In this document: positions 1 to 8,156 of the stretch, one piece after another
Numbering within the stretch: position 1 is the stretch's first letter
Layout: the number at the start of each line of letters is the position of its first letter
Source: CAYVMN01 sp964452575
GTDB lineage: Bacteria > Desulfobacterota > DSM-4660 > Desulfatiglandales > Desulfatiglandaceae
Assembly (NCBI GenBank): GCA_964452575.1
Contig: CAYVMN010000047.1
Location: forward strand, 1 to 23,768
Length of the DNA stretch: 23,768 nt
Reading direction: 5' to 3'
The notes under the pieces: model-generated
Databases searched by the model: none
Told to the model about the DNA's origin: nothing
What the model saw: only the letters and a program-made list of their open reading frames with translations
Translations under genes and position numbers: made by a program

Positions 1-2549
1 GTTCGGGATGCCCTCGGATTCACCTCCAGGACATAAATTTCCCCATCCTTTACCGCATATTGGATGTTCATCAGCCCGATTACCCCCAGCTCCCTTGCAA
101 GGGCCTTTGTGTGGACCATGATTTGCTCGACGGTCTCACGTCTGAGCGAGATGGGCGGGAGAACACAGGCGCTGTCTCCGCTGTGAATACCGGCTTCTTC
201 GATATGTTCCATAATCCCTCCGATGACCGTGTGTTCTCCATCGGAGATCGCATCTGTATCGACTTCGGTGGCATTCTCTAGGAACTTGTCTATTAAAACG
301 GGTTTTCCAGGAGAGACTTGAACTGCCATGCCCATGTAAAACTCCAGGTCCTTCCTGTCATAGACAATCTCCATGGCGCGACCACCCAACACGAAGGAGG
401 GTCTCACCACAACAGGAAAACCGATTCTTTCGGCAATCCGAATCGCCTCGGTCTTGTTTGTGGCGATTCCGTTCTCAGGTTGCAGGATTCCCACTTTTTG
501 TAATAGCAACTGGAACCTTTCTCGATCCTCAGCCCTTTCTATACTGTCCGGACTGGTACCGAGGATTCTTACACCGGCCTCTGCCAGCGGGACAGATATG
601 TTCAGGGGGGTTTGGCCACCGAACTGGACAATAACCCCTTCGGGTTTTTCCTGCGCCACTATATTCAGGACGTCCTCTGTTGTCAAAGGCTCGAAATAGA
701 GCCTGTCAGAGGTATCGTAGTCCGTGCTGACTGTCTCAGGATTGCTGTTCACCATGATACTTTCTATGCCCATTTCTCTTAAGGCAAAAGAGGCATGGAC
801 ACAACAATAGTCAAATTCAATTCCCTGACCGATGCGATTGGGACCCCCTCCTAGGATAACGACCCTTTTTTTCTGGGAAGTGCGGATCTCGTTTTCGTGC
901 TCGTATGTGGAATAATAATACGGTGTATATGCCTCAAACTCGGCGCCACACGTATCCACCAGTTTATAGACCGGATTGGCATTTCTTGAACACCGGATGT
1001 TCCTGATTACCTGTTCAGTGGTACCGAACAACTCTGCCAGGGTTGCGTCAGAAAAGCCGCAGGCCTTTACCTCTGTAATGAATTCCGGATCGCACCGATC
1101 AAAATCTGCCCCCTGTTTCACCATGTCCCGGAGCTCTGTCTCTAGGCCCAGTATCTGCTTCATTTGAAAGAGAAACCATGGATCAATGTGGGACAGATCG
1201 TATATCCTCTCAACGGGCATCCCCTGTGTGATGGCCTCATAGATATAGAATAATCGCTTTGAATTTGGTATAATAAGTTGTTGTTCGATTTCCTGAAGTT
1301 CCAAACCAGATCTGATACCGGAATTTAGCCCTGACCTGCCGATTTCCAGAGACCGGACGGCCTTCTGAAGGGCCTCTTTAAAAGTCCTTCCAATGGCCAT
1401 GGTCTCACCCACCGACTTCATTGAAGTGGTCAGAGTGTCATCTGCATCAGGGAATTTTTCAAAGGTCCAGCGAGGCACCTTGACGACGCAATAGTCGATG
1501 GTCGGTTCAAAAGACGCGAACGTCTCCCGTGTTATGTCATTGGCAATCTCGTCCAGGGTATAGCCTACCGCCAGCTTTGCGGCTATCTTTGCGATTGGGA
1601 AACCGGTGGCCTTGGAGGCCAATGCGGAACTCCGAGATACCCTGGGGTTCATCTCTATAACCACCATATCTCCTCTTTCGGGATGAACGGCGAATTGAAT
1701 GTTGCTCCCCCCGGTCTCCACACCGATTTCCCTGATGATGGCAATCGCCGCATCCCGCATGGCCTGGTATTCCCTGTCAGAGAGGGTCTGGGCAGGGGCT
1801 ACGGTAATACTGTCGCCTGTATGGACGCCCATGGGGTCGAAGTTTTCAATTGAGCATATAATGACGACGTTGTCCTTGAAGTCACGCATGACCTCCAGTT
1901 CATATTCCTTCCAGCCGATCAATGATTCCTCCAATATGATTTCTGAGATCATGCTGGCTTCAAGCCCGGAGTTGGCAAGGAGTTCCATCTCTTCCCGGTT
2001 GTAAGCTACACCGCCACCCATCCCGCCCAGGGTAAAACTGGCCCGGATGATTAAGGGATATCCTATTCTTTCGGCCTCCCTCCTTGCTTCTTCCATATTT
2101 CTGGCAATACCGTTTGATGGAACCTTCAGGCCGATTCTACCCATGGCATCCCGGAATTGTTCCCTGTCCTCGGCCTTCTTTATGACAGGGATGGAGGCCC
2201 CGATCATCTCCACACCTAAGTCATCGAGCAATCCGGTCTCGGCCACCTTGACAGCAGTGTTTAGGCCTGTCTGACCGCCGAGTGTGGGGAGGAGCGCATC
2301 CGGTCTCTCACGGTTAATCACTTTTGAAACGATTTCGGGAGTTATCGGTTCAATATAGGTGCGATGGGCCATTTCTGGGTCGGTCATGATGGTAGCGGGA
2401 TTGCTATTGACTAGGACAACCTGATACCCTTCCTCCACCAGGGCCTTACAGGCCTGGGTACCTGAATAATCGAATTCACAGGCCTGACCGATGATAATGG
2501 GGCCCGAGCCGATGATGAGGATCTTCTGTATGTCTCTCCGTTTGGGCAT
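1..2549 (-). CDS. carB: Carbamoyl-phosphate synthase large subunit, 3' end cut by window edge
   Basis: This is the large subunit of carbamoyl-phosphate synthase. It uses ammonia from CarA, bicarbonate and two ATP to make carbamoyl phosphate for pyrimidine and arginine synthesis. Reading down from the ATG at 2549, the protein begins MPKRRDIQKILIIGSGP and stays open for about 849 codons to the window edge. Both ATP-grasp halves are visible: the first has EFDYSGTQACKAL and a GGQTGLN motif, and the second has GGGPNRIGQGIEFDY and ends at EVNPRASRT. The usual length is about 1070 residues, so roughly the last 220, including the allosteric domain, lie outside the window. The gene follows carA after an 88-nt spacer made of 7-nt repeat-like units. 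There is no clear Shine-Dalgarno before the ATG, which is odd. I saw no frameshift. Confidence 0.97.
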   Translation of the reverse strand, partial: MPKRRDIQKILIIGSGPIIIGQACEFDYSGTQACKALVEEGYQVVLVNSNPATIMTDPEMAHRTYIEPITPEIVSKVINRERPDALLPTLGGQTGLNTAVKVAETGLLDDLGVEMIGASIPVIKKAEDREQFRDAMGRIGLKVPSNGIARNMEEARREAERIGYPLIIRASFTLGGMGGGVAYNREEMELLANSGLEASMISEIILEESLIGWKEYELEVMRDFKDNVVIICSIENFDPMGVHTGDSITVAPAQTLSDREYQAMRDAAIAIIREIGVETGGSNIQFAVHPERGDMVVIEMNPRVSRSSALASKATGFPIAKIAAKLAVGYTLDEIANDITRETFASFEPTIDYCVVKVPRWTFEKFPDADDTLTTSMKSVGETMAIGRTFKEALQKAVRSLEIGRSGLNSGIRSGLELQEIEQQLIIPNSKRLFYIYEAITQGMPVERIYDLSHIDPWFLFQMKQILGLETELRDMVKQGADFDRCDPEFITEVKACGFSDATLAELFGTTEQVIRNIRCSRNANPVYKLVDTCGAEFEAYTPYYYSTYEHENEIRTSQKKRVVILGGGPNRIGQGIEFDYCCVHASFALREMGIESIMVNSNPETVSTDYDTSDRLYFEPLTTEDVLNIVAQEKPEGVIVQFGGQTPLNISVPLAEAGVRILGTSPDSIERAEDRERFQLLLQKVGILQPENGIATNKTEAIRIAERIGFPVVVRPSFVLGGRAMEIVYDRKDLEFYMGMAVQVSPGKPVLIDKFLENATEVDTDAISDGEHTVIGGIMEHIEEAGIHSGDSACVLPPISLRRETVEQIMVHTKALARELGVIGLMNIQYAVKDGEIYVLEVNPRASR

Positions 2550-2554
2550 CTTGT

Positions 2555-2637
2555 TCGTTACTCGTTATTCGTTTCTTATACTGAATACCTGATACTTAAT
2601 ACTTCAAAATTCGCAATCCTAAATCCCCATTCATCAA
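2555..2637. repeat. Degenerate heptanucleotide-period spacer between carA and carB
   Basis: The whole carA-carB gap reads as consecutive 7-nt units on the + strand. Three TCGTTAC-like units occupy 2555-2575, four ATACTGA-like units occupy 2578-2605, and AATTCGC/AATCCTA/AATCCCC/ATTCATC units follow at 2608-2635. The unit sequence changes in steps while the 7-nt period is kept. The function is unknown. It resembles in principle the heptanucleotide tandem repeats known from cyanobacteria, but I cannot compare sequences here. Confidence 0.55.
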
Positions 2638-3783
2638 TTAATTCCTGTCCATCATTTCTATGAATCGATCAAAGAGATAGGAGGCATCGTGTGGTCCAGG
2701 AGAGGCCTCGGGATGGTACTGAACCGAAAAGAGGGGGAGTTTCTTGTGCTTGAGGCCTTCCAGGGTATTGTCGTTGAGATTAAGGTGGCTCAATTCAACG
2801 TCATGATTCTTAATAGATTCCATGTCCACACAAAACCCATGGTTCTGGGAGGTAATCTCAACCTTGCCAGTGGAAAGGTCCTTGACTGGCTGATTGCCGC
2901 CCCGATGCCCGAATTTCAACTTAAAGGTTGTGCCCCTCAACGCCAAACCGATCAACTGATGTCCAAGACATATCCCGAAGATTGGCCTCTTGCCGAACTG
3001 GTCGCGGATGATATCCACGGCATAGGTAACGGCTGCAGGATCTCCAGGACCGTTGCTCAAGAAAAGCCCGTCAGGCTCAAGACGGTCAATGGTCATGCTC
3101 TCAGTCGTGGCCGGAACGATGAGAATCGTGCAACCCTTTTTTTCTAACGATCTAAGGATATTGTACTTGACGCCATAATCCACTGCCACAACACGAAATC
3201 TATCCTCGGATTCAGGCCACCTAAAGTCGCTTAACCCTTTGTCCAACTCGATCGGTTCTCCATTTTGCCAGAGTTTGGGCCTGCTACAGGTAACTTCCTT
3301 CACAAGGTCCCTACCGATCATATCCGGCGCCTTCCTTGCCTTCTCAACCAATGAATCTGGATCCAGATCGCGTGTTGACAGGGCAGCCTTCATTGCACCC
3401 TGGAGCCGGATGTGTCTGGTGAGCGCCCGCGTGTCGATGCCTTCGATTCCGGGTATCCGACCCGCCTTCAGATAATCGGCCAAGGTCATATGGGATCGCC
3501 AGTTACTCGGATACTCCTGATATTCTTTAACAATAAGCGCCTTAACATGGATTCTTTCCGATTCCACATCTTGGCGATTGATACCGTAGTTGCCGATGAG
3601 AGGGTAGGTCATGGTCACCATCTGTCCACAGTAGGAGGGGTCGGTCAATATTTCCTGATAGCCGCTCATGCTGGTGTTAAAAACCACTTCACCGACTGAC
3701 TCGCAGTGACCAGTGAAGGAGCGGCCTATGAATATCTTCCCATCTTCCAGGGCCAATAAGGCCTTTGGTCTACCATATCTCAC
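2638..3783 (-). CDS. carA: Carbamoyl-phosphate synthase small (glutaminase) subunit
   Basis: CarA hydrolyses glutamine and passes ammonia to CarB. The protein is 381 residues, normal for the family. The N-terminal CarA domain (KALLALEDGKIFIG, then FNTSMSGYQEILTDPSY near residues 36-51) is followed by a class I glutamine amidotransferase domain. In that domain Cys272 (GICLGHQ) and His357/Glu359 (VQYHPEA) form the expected triad. The start is a GTG at 3783, inside the last codons of hisF (14-nt overlap), with a GAGGAG Shine-Dalgarno nine bases upstream. The overlap suggests translational coupling to hisF. carB follows as the next gene. Having hisF directly upstream of carA is unusual and fits the glutamine-use theme of the operon. 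Confidence 0.97.
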   Translation of the reverse strand: MRYGRPKALLALEDGKIFIGRSFTGHCESVGEVVFNTSMSGYQEILTDPSYCGQMVTMTYPLIGNYGINRQDVESERIHVKALIVKEYQEYPSNWRSHMTLADYLKAGRIPGIEGIDTRALTRHIRLQGAMKAALSTRDLDPDSLVEKARKAPDMIGRDLVKEVTCSRPKLWQNGEPIELDKGLSDFRWPESEDRFRVVAVDYGVKYNILRSLEKKGCTILIVPATTESMTIDRLEPDGLFLSNGPGDPAAVTYAVDIIRDQFGKRPIFGICLGHQLIGLALRGTTFKLKFGHRGGNQPVKDLSTGKVEITSQNHGFCVDMESIKNHDVELSHLNLNDNTLEGLKHKKLPLFSVQYHPEASPGPHDASYLFDRFIEMMDRN

Positions 3784-4549
3784 GGACCTTAACTCCTCGC
3801 TGCTTCAGATCTTCCTTGATCTGTCGAATGGTGTAGGTTTCATAATGGACAATGGAGGCAACCAAGGCGGCGTCTGCCTTGCCCCTTGTTAATACGTCAT
3901 AGATATGGTCAATGTTTCCGGCACCGCCGGAAGCGATGACCGGGATGTCCACATTCTTTGAGATTAGGGAGGTAAGGGTGAGTTCATAGCCCTGCTGGGT
4001 GCCATCCGCATCAATGGAATTCAGGCAAATTTCTCCTGCTCCCAAAATTTCAGCCTGTTTGGCCCAAAATACGGCATCAATGCCAGTATAGGTTCTACCC
4101 CCGTCAATGACGATCTCGTAGCCTGAAGGAATTTCCTCGGAGGCATCAACGGCCTTAACATCCATTCCCAAGACAATACACTGGCTCCCAAACGCATTGG
4201 CGCCCTCCTCGATGATTCTGGGGTTCCGCACTGCTTCGCTGTTAACGCTGACCTTTTCAGCACCGGCCAGTAGAACCTTTCGCATGTCCTTTAAGGTACG
4301 GATTCCCCCGCCTACGGAGAATGGTATGAAGATCTCTTTTGCCACCCGGCTCACCACATCGATCATGATGTCTCTTCTGTCGCTGGAGGCGGTAATATCA
4401 TAAAAAACGATTTCATCCGCACCCTCCTCATAGTAAAATCGGCCCATTTCCACCGGATCGCCGATGTCTACATTTTCCTTAAACTTGATTCCCTTCGTGG
4501 TCCTTCCATTCCTTACATCAAGACAGGGAATGATCCGTTTGCTCAGCAT
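3770..4549 (-). CDS. hisF: Imidazole glycerol phosphate synthase, cyclase subunit
   Basis: HisF takes ammonia from HisH and joins it to PRFAR, giving imidazole glycerol phosphate (histidine pathway) and AICAR (purine pathway). The protein is 259 residues, a complete beta/alpha barrel. Both catalytic aspartates expected from the family are present: Asp11 in IIPCLDV and Asp130 in VLGMDV. The phosphate-binding loops are visible as SVGGGIRT near residue 80 and ASGGAGN near residue 210. It starts at an ATG 32 nt inside the end of hisH and overlaps carA by 14 nt. The sequence looks like the canonical histidine enzyme rather than the HisF-like proteins of surface-sugar amidation. hisA, which often lies between hisH and hisF, is absent here. 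Confidence 0.96.
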   Translation of the reverse strand: MLSKRIIPCLDVRNGRTTKGIKFKENVDIGDPVEMGRFYYEEGADEIVFYDITASSDRRDIMIDVVSRVAKEIFIPFSVGGGIRTLKDMRKVLLAGAEKVSVNSEAVRNPRIIEEGANAFGSQCIVLGMDVKAVDASEEIPSGYEIVIDGGRTYTGIDAVFWAKQAEILGAGEICLNSIDADGTQQGYELTLTSLISKNVDIPVIASGGAGNIDHIYDVLTRGKADAALVASIVHYETYTIRQIKEDLKQRGVKVREIW

Positions 4550-5177
4550 AGCTACCGTCCCAATTACAAAAATTTGTCAATATTCTCAGTCCCGCACGGC
4601 CGCTCTTTTCTGGGTGAAATTGGGTGGCGATCAGATTCCTCAGTCCGATGATACTGGGAAACGTTATCCCGTATTCTGTCACCCCAATCACGCAATCAGG
4701 AGCCTCAGGGGCAGGGTAGTAAGAATGAACAAAGTAAAACTCTTCTTTTGTCATTATCCCTTCGGTTACCGGGTGCGTCTTGACGAGCTCGACCCCATTC
4801 CATCCCATGTGGGGTATCTTAAGCCGCTCTTTGTTATTCGATAGGAGGGGACAGGGAAAGCGTTTGCTCATCCCACTGATCAAGCCCAGGCATCCACTGT
4901 TATTTTCTTCGCTCCGATCAAGGATGACTTGTGCCCCTAAACAGATACCCATGATCGGTATGCCGTCTTCAAAGGCGTGCTTCAACACACGATCCAACCC
5001 CGTGCGTTTTAGGTCTTCAATGGCCTGACCAGCTGCCCCGACGCCTGGAAAGATGATCTTCTGTGAGGCAAGTATCTGGGCCTTGTCGTTGGTAACGCGG
5101 CATGAAAAACCAATGTTATGCAGTGCCCGCTCGACGCTTTTCAGATTCCCTGCCTTGTAATCAATAATCGCGATCAC
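4518..5177 (-). CDS. hisH: Imidazole glycerol phosphate synthase, glutaminase subunit
   Basis: HisH is the class I glutamine amidotransferase that feeds ammonia to HisF. The protein is 219 residues. The N-terminus MIAIIDYKAGNLKSVERAL is typical. The triad is Cys79 (GICLGAQ), His188 and Glu190 (ATQFHPEKSG). It starts at a GTG whose GTGA overlaps the TGA stop of glnD by 4 nt, a classic coupled junction. The last dozen residues (from about GSYAEQ) extend beyond the usual HisH end and lie in the 32-nt overlap with hisF. The direct link to the PII-modifying enzyme gene upstream is not the usual his operon setting. Confidence 0.96.
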   Translation of the reverse strand: MIAIIDYKAGNLKSVERALHNIGFSCRVTNDKAQILASQKIIFPGVGAAGQAIEDLKRTGLDRVLKHAFEDGIPIMGICLGAQVILDRSEENNSGCLGLISGMSKRFPCPLLSNNKERLKIPHMGWNGVELVKTHPVTEGIMTKEEFYFVHSYYPAPEAPDCVIGVTEYGITFPSIIGLRNLIATQFHPEKSGRAGLRILTNFCNWDGSYAEQTDHSLS

Positions 5178-7789
5178 GATGGATTTCGCCTTACTTTCAT
5201 CACAATGGATAGGTTATGCCCGATCTCTTCGATCTGATTCTCATCGACGACCTTCTGGCCATCAGCATTCCGTACATAAAAGACACCCGTGATTTTTTCT
5301 TCGTCGCTGATGACCTTTGCAAAACGGATGTCCAAACCCAGGCTGAAGATTTCTTTGGCCAGGTCGTAAAGAAGTCCCACCCTTGCCTCTGAGCTCGCCT
5401 CTATAACGGTAAGAAAGTCAGAAACATCATTTTTGATTTCAACCCTGCTCGCCATTAGACCCCAGCTTCCTTCGGATTGCAAGGCCGCGCGTCCTTTATT
5501 ACGTATCAGGTCATCCAGGGGCAATTGGTCATCCAGGGCCGCCAACAGGTCTTCACGTGTGTCTTCCCATTGCGCTGACTCGTGATAAGGGTCGGGGGGA
5601 TTGGTCACTTCATAGGTATCGAAGGCCAATCCGTTCTTGAGTGTAAAGATGTTGGCTGACAATACCTCCATATTATGCAAGGCAAAGACCCCCACCATCT
5701 TGCTGAAGAGTCCGGGTCGGTCATACGTGCATTGAAGCACAAGCGTAACCGAGGCAGTTTCCAGTTTGTGCAATCTCCAAAGATGCTTCTTTTCCCCCAG
5801 AGTCAGGGCCATCGTGAAATGCTGCTTCATATCTTCTGGTTCGGCACTGAGAAAATACCTGGAGGGCACCTGATCCATCAAAGCCAAGATATCCTGTTCT
5901 GGAAATTCCGGCCTCAACATCTCCAAGATGGAAAGCCGATTTGACTCGATCTTACTGGTGGCCTCAGGTGAAGCGAGAATCCCCCTTTCCAAAATACTCC
6001 TGACCTTCAAATAGAGCTCCACCAGGAGCATGATTCTCCAGTCGCTTCGCGCCATGGGGCCCGTTGAAAAACTATCAGCGACAGTCAAAAGAAAGATCAT
6101 GTTGAATAGGTCGATATCCTGGATAGTCTGTGCTACCTGGACCGAGGTCTTTTCTTCGTTAAGGTCCCGGCGTTGCGAGATATTTACGAGCAAGAGATGA
6201 TGCCTCACCATGAAGGGAACGATTTGGAGCGCCCTTCCTTCTATGCCAAGTCGAGTGAGGATCTTAGGTACGAGCTCGCTTCCTCTGATAGAATGATCTT
6301 TTCCGAACCCTTTTCCAACGTCATGGAGAAGCCCGGCCAAAAAAAGCCAATCCGGATTCTTAAGGCACGCGAAAACCTGTCCAAAAAGAGGCCATCGGTC
6401 ATCAAAAGTACCTTCGGATATCTGGTAGATCATCTCAATGGTCTTGAGAGAGTGAAGGTCAATGGTCATAACATGATAAAACCCAAATTGTGCCAGGTTT
6501 CTGATCCTCTTGAATTCTGGTATGAACAGCGATATGACGCCCATCTCCAGGGCAAGCCGAATGATTTGGGGATTCTTGGGGGTTAATATCAAATTGAGGA
6601 AGCTCTTCCTTGCTTCGGCCGATTGAGCGAGTTGTGCACGGTTTTTGACAATTATCTTTTTGGCTTCCCAAATGAATCCTGCATCCAAGGAAAAACTCCC
6701 CCGATTCGCCTCTTCCAACGCCTTGAGGACGAGTATTGGATCTTTCTCGGAGAGTGTCCCTTTCCTTAATACGATATTCCCCTTGATCAACTGTAGCTCT
6801 GTTGGGAGAGGCACGGGAGTCTGCTCAAGGGGCAAGGGATCGATCGTCTCAAGCATCTTGGCCTTAAATTCATCATGTCCGTAGCGGACCCGGTTCAAGT
6901 GAAGATAGACATCCCGCATCAGTTTGTCGGGGGCTGAGATCAGACCGCCGTCGCCGTACCCTAGGGTCCGGGAGACCTCTTTTTGGTAGGCCAGGAGAAG
7001 TCGGTCTTCCTTTCGACCGGTCAAGAGATGGAGGTGATTCCTCACCTTCAGGAGAAAGCTCCTGGAACGGCTTAGTTTATCAAACTCGAAATGGGTGAAA
7101 GCAGCAAAGCGCCTCGTCTGACTTAGCCGTTTGGACTTGAGGTATATCATGGCCATCCAGGCCATGAGGTGTAAGTCCCTCAAGCCCCCTGGCCCATCTT
7201 TCAGGTCAGGCTCTACAAAGTGTCCTTCCCCAGCGTGCCTTTCCAGCCTTTCGTGCTCAGAAATTAGAAACTTGCTGAGGAGCGGCCTGCTTTCTCGGTA
7301 CATACGTGCCCACAAGGCCTCCTGAAATAGACGGTAGAATATCCATGAGCCCAATAAAAACCGGTTGTCCAGGACAGAAGTGAGCATTCTAAAATCATTT
7401 AGGGACAATCGGATGCATTCCTGGACAGTTAAGACGGTTTGGCCTACATCTAGTTTGGCATCCCATAAAGGATAGAGGGCTTTGCGGATGATCCCATTCA
7501 TCTCGGTGGAGAGTTTCGAGCGGTGAATTACCATCAGGTCTATGTCTGAATGGAAGCAAAGCTCTCTCCTCCCATACCCACCTAAGGCTACCACGGCCAA
7601 TGAATCTTGTTGACCTTCACATATCCTCTCTCCAAATCCGGCAACAGAGAACAAAGAACGAACAAATCCATCCATTAGGTTAGCGTATTGCTGGGCAGTC
7701 CTTATCCCTGAATGGCGATTTAAAATCTCATGAATCAGAAATTTCTTTGAATTCAAGAAATCCTGAACAATTTGTCTGGATTCTTCCAA
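5174..7789 (-). CDS. glnD: Bifunctional PII uridylyltransferase / uridylyl-removing enzyme
   Basis: GlnD senses glutamine and adds UMP to, or removes it from, the PII protein. The protein is 871 residues, full length. Domains in order are a nucleotidyltransferase with GGYGRRE at 70-76 and the metal-binding SDIDL at 81-85; the family motif KDGPGGLRDLH at 197-207; an HD uridylyl-removing domain with the His489-Asp490 pair in LLHDVGKG; and two C-terminal ACT domains (about 681-760 and 792-868) that would bind glutamine. Both catalytic centres look intact. The start is a TTG at 7789, only 4 nt after the glnB stop and without an obvious Shine-Dalgarno, so translation is probably coupled to glnB. 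The nearby glutamine synthetase has no adenylylation site, so the downstream target of this switch is unclear. Confidence 0.96.
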   Translation of the reverse strand: MEESRQIVQDFLNSKKFLIHEILNRHSGIRTAQQYANLMDGFVRSLFSVAGFGERICEGQQDSLAVVALGGYGRRELCFHSDIDLMVIHRSKLSTEMNGIIRKALYPLWDAKLDVGQTVLTVQECIRLSLNDFRMLTSVLDNRFLLGSWIFYRLFQEALWARMYRESRPLLSKFLISEHERLERHAGEGHFVEPDLKDGPGGLRDLHLMAWMAMIYLKSKRLSQTRRFAAFTHFEFDKLSRSRSFLLKVRNHLHLLTGRKEDRLLLAYQKEVSRTLGYGDGGLISAPDKLMRDVYLHLNRVRYGHDEFKAKMLETIDPLPLEQTPVPLPTELQLIKGNIVLRKGTLSEKDPILVLKALEEANRGSFSLDAGFIWEAKKIIVKNRAQLAQSAEARKSFLNLILTPKNPQIIRLALEMGVISLFIPEFKRIRNLAQFGFYHVMTIDLHSLKTIEMIYQISEGTFDDRWPLFGQVFACLKNPDWLFLAGLLHDVGKGFGKDHSIRGSELVPKILTRLGIEGRALQIVPFMVRHHLLLVNISQRRDLNEEKTSVQVAQTIQDIDLFNMIFLLTVADSFSTGPMARSDWRIMLLVELYLKVRSILERGILASPEATSKIESNRLSILEMLRPEFPEQDILALMDQVPSRYFLSAEPEDMKQHFTMALTLGEKKHLWRLHKLETASVTLVLQCTYDRPGLFSKMVGVFALHNMEVLSANIFTLKNGLAFDTYEVTNPPDPYHESAQWEDTREDLLAALDDQLPLDDLIRNKGRAALQSEGSWGLMASRVEIKNDVSDFLTVIEASSEARVGLLYDLAKEIFSLGLDIRFAKVISDEEKITGVFYVRNADGQKVVDENQIEEIGHNLSIVMKVRRNPS

Positions 7790-7793
7790 GATA

Positions 7794-8132
7794 TCAGATA
7801 GCGTCCCTGTCCTCTTCGCCTGTTCGAATACGGACGGCCTTCTCTACGGGTATGACGAATATCTTTCCATCTCCTATTTCACCCGTGTAGGCATGCTCTT
7901 TGATGACCTCTATGATCCTGGGGACAAGGTCTGAGGCCACCACAACCTCAATCCTTATCTTGGGCAGAAAGTCCACGACGTATTCTGCTCCCCTGTAGAT
8001 CTCCTTATGCCCTTTCTGTCTTCCAAAGCCTTTAACTTCCGTGATGGTAATACCGCTAACCCCTAACTTCAGTACAGCATCCTTAACAACATCCAACTTA
8101 AAAGGCTTGATAATTGCTTCGATCTTCTTCAT
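7794..8132 (-). CDS. glnB: PII nitrogen regulatory protein
   Basis: PII is a small trimeric signal protein that binds ATP/ADP and 2-oxoglutarate and controls nitrogen enzymes and transporters by contact. The protein is 112 residues, exactly the family size. The T-loop carries Tyr51 (RGAEYVVDF), the residue uridylylated by GlnD. The B-loop is TGEIGDGKIFV, and the C-terminal VRIRTGEEDRDAI matches GlnB. The N-terminus MKKIEAIIKPFKLD is also GlnB-like. It is not next to an amtB gene here, which favours glnB over glnK. An AGGAGA Shine-Dalgarno lies 8 nt before the ATG. It sits between glutamate synthase and glnD, so sensor and modifier are made together. Confidence 0.96.
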   Translation of the reverse strand: MKKIEAIIKPFKLDVVKDAVLKLGVSGITITEVKGFGRQKGHKEIYRGAEYVVDFLPKIRIEVVVASDLVPRIIEVIKEHAYTGEIGDGKIFVIPVEKAVRIRTGEEDRDAI

Positions 8133-8156
8133 GTCAACCGTCTCCTGAGAATATAT

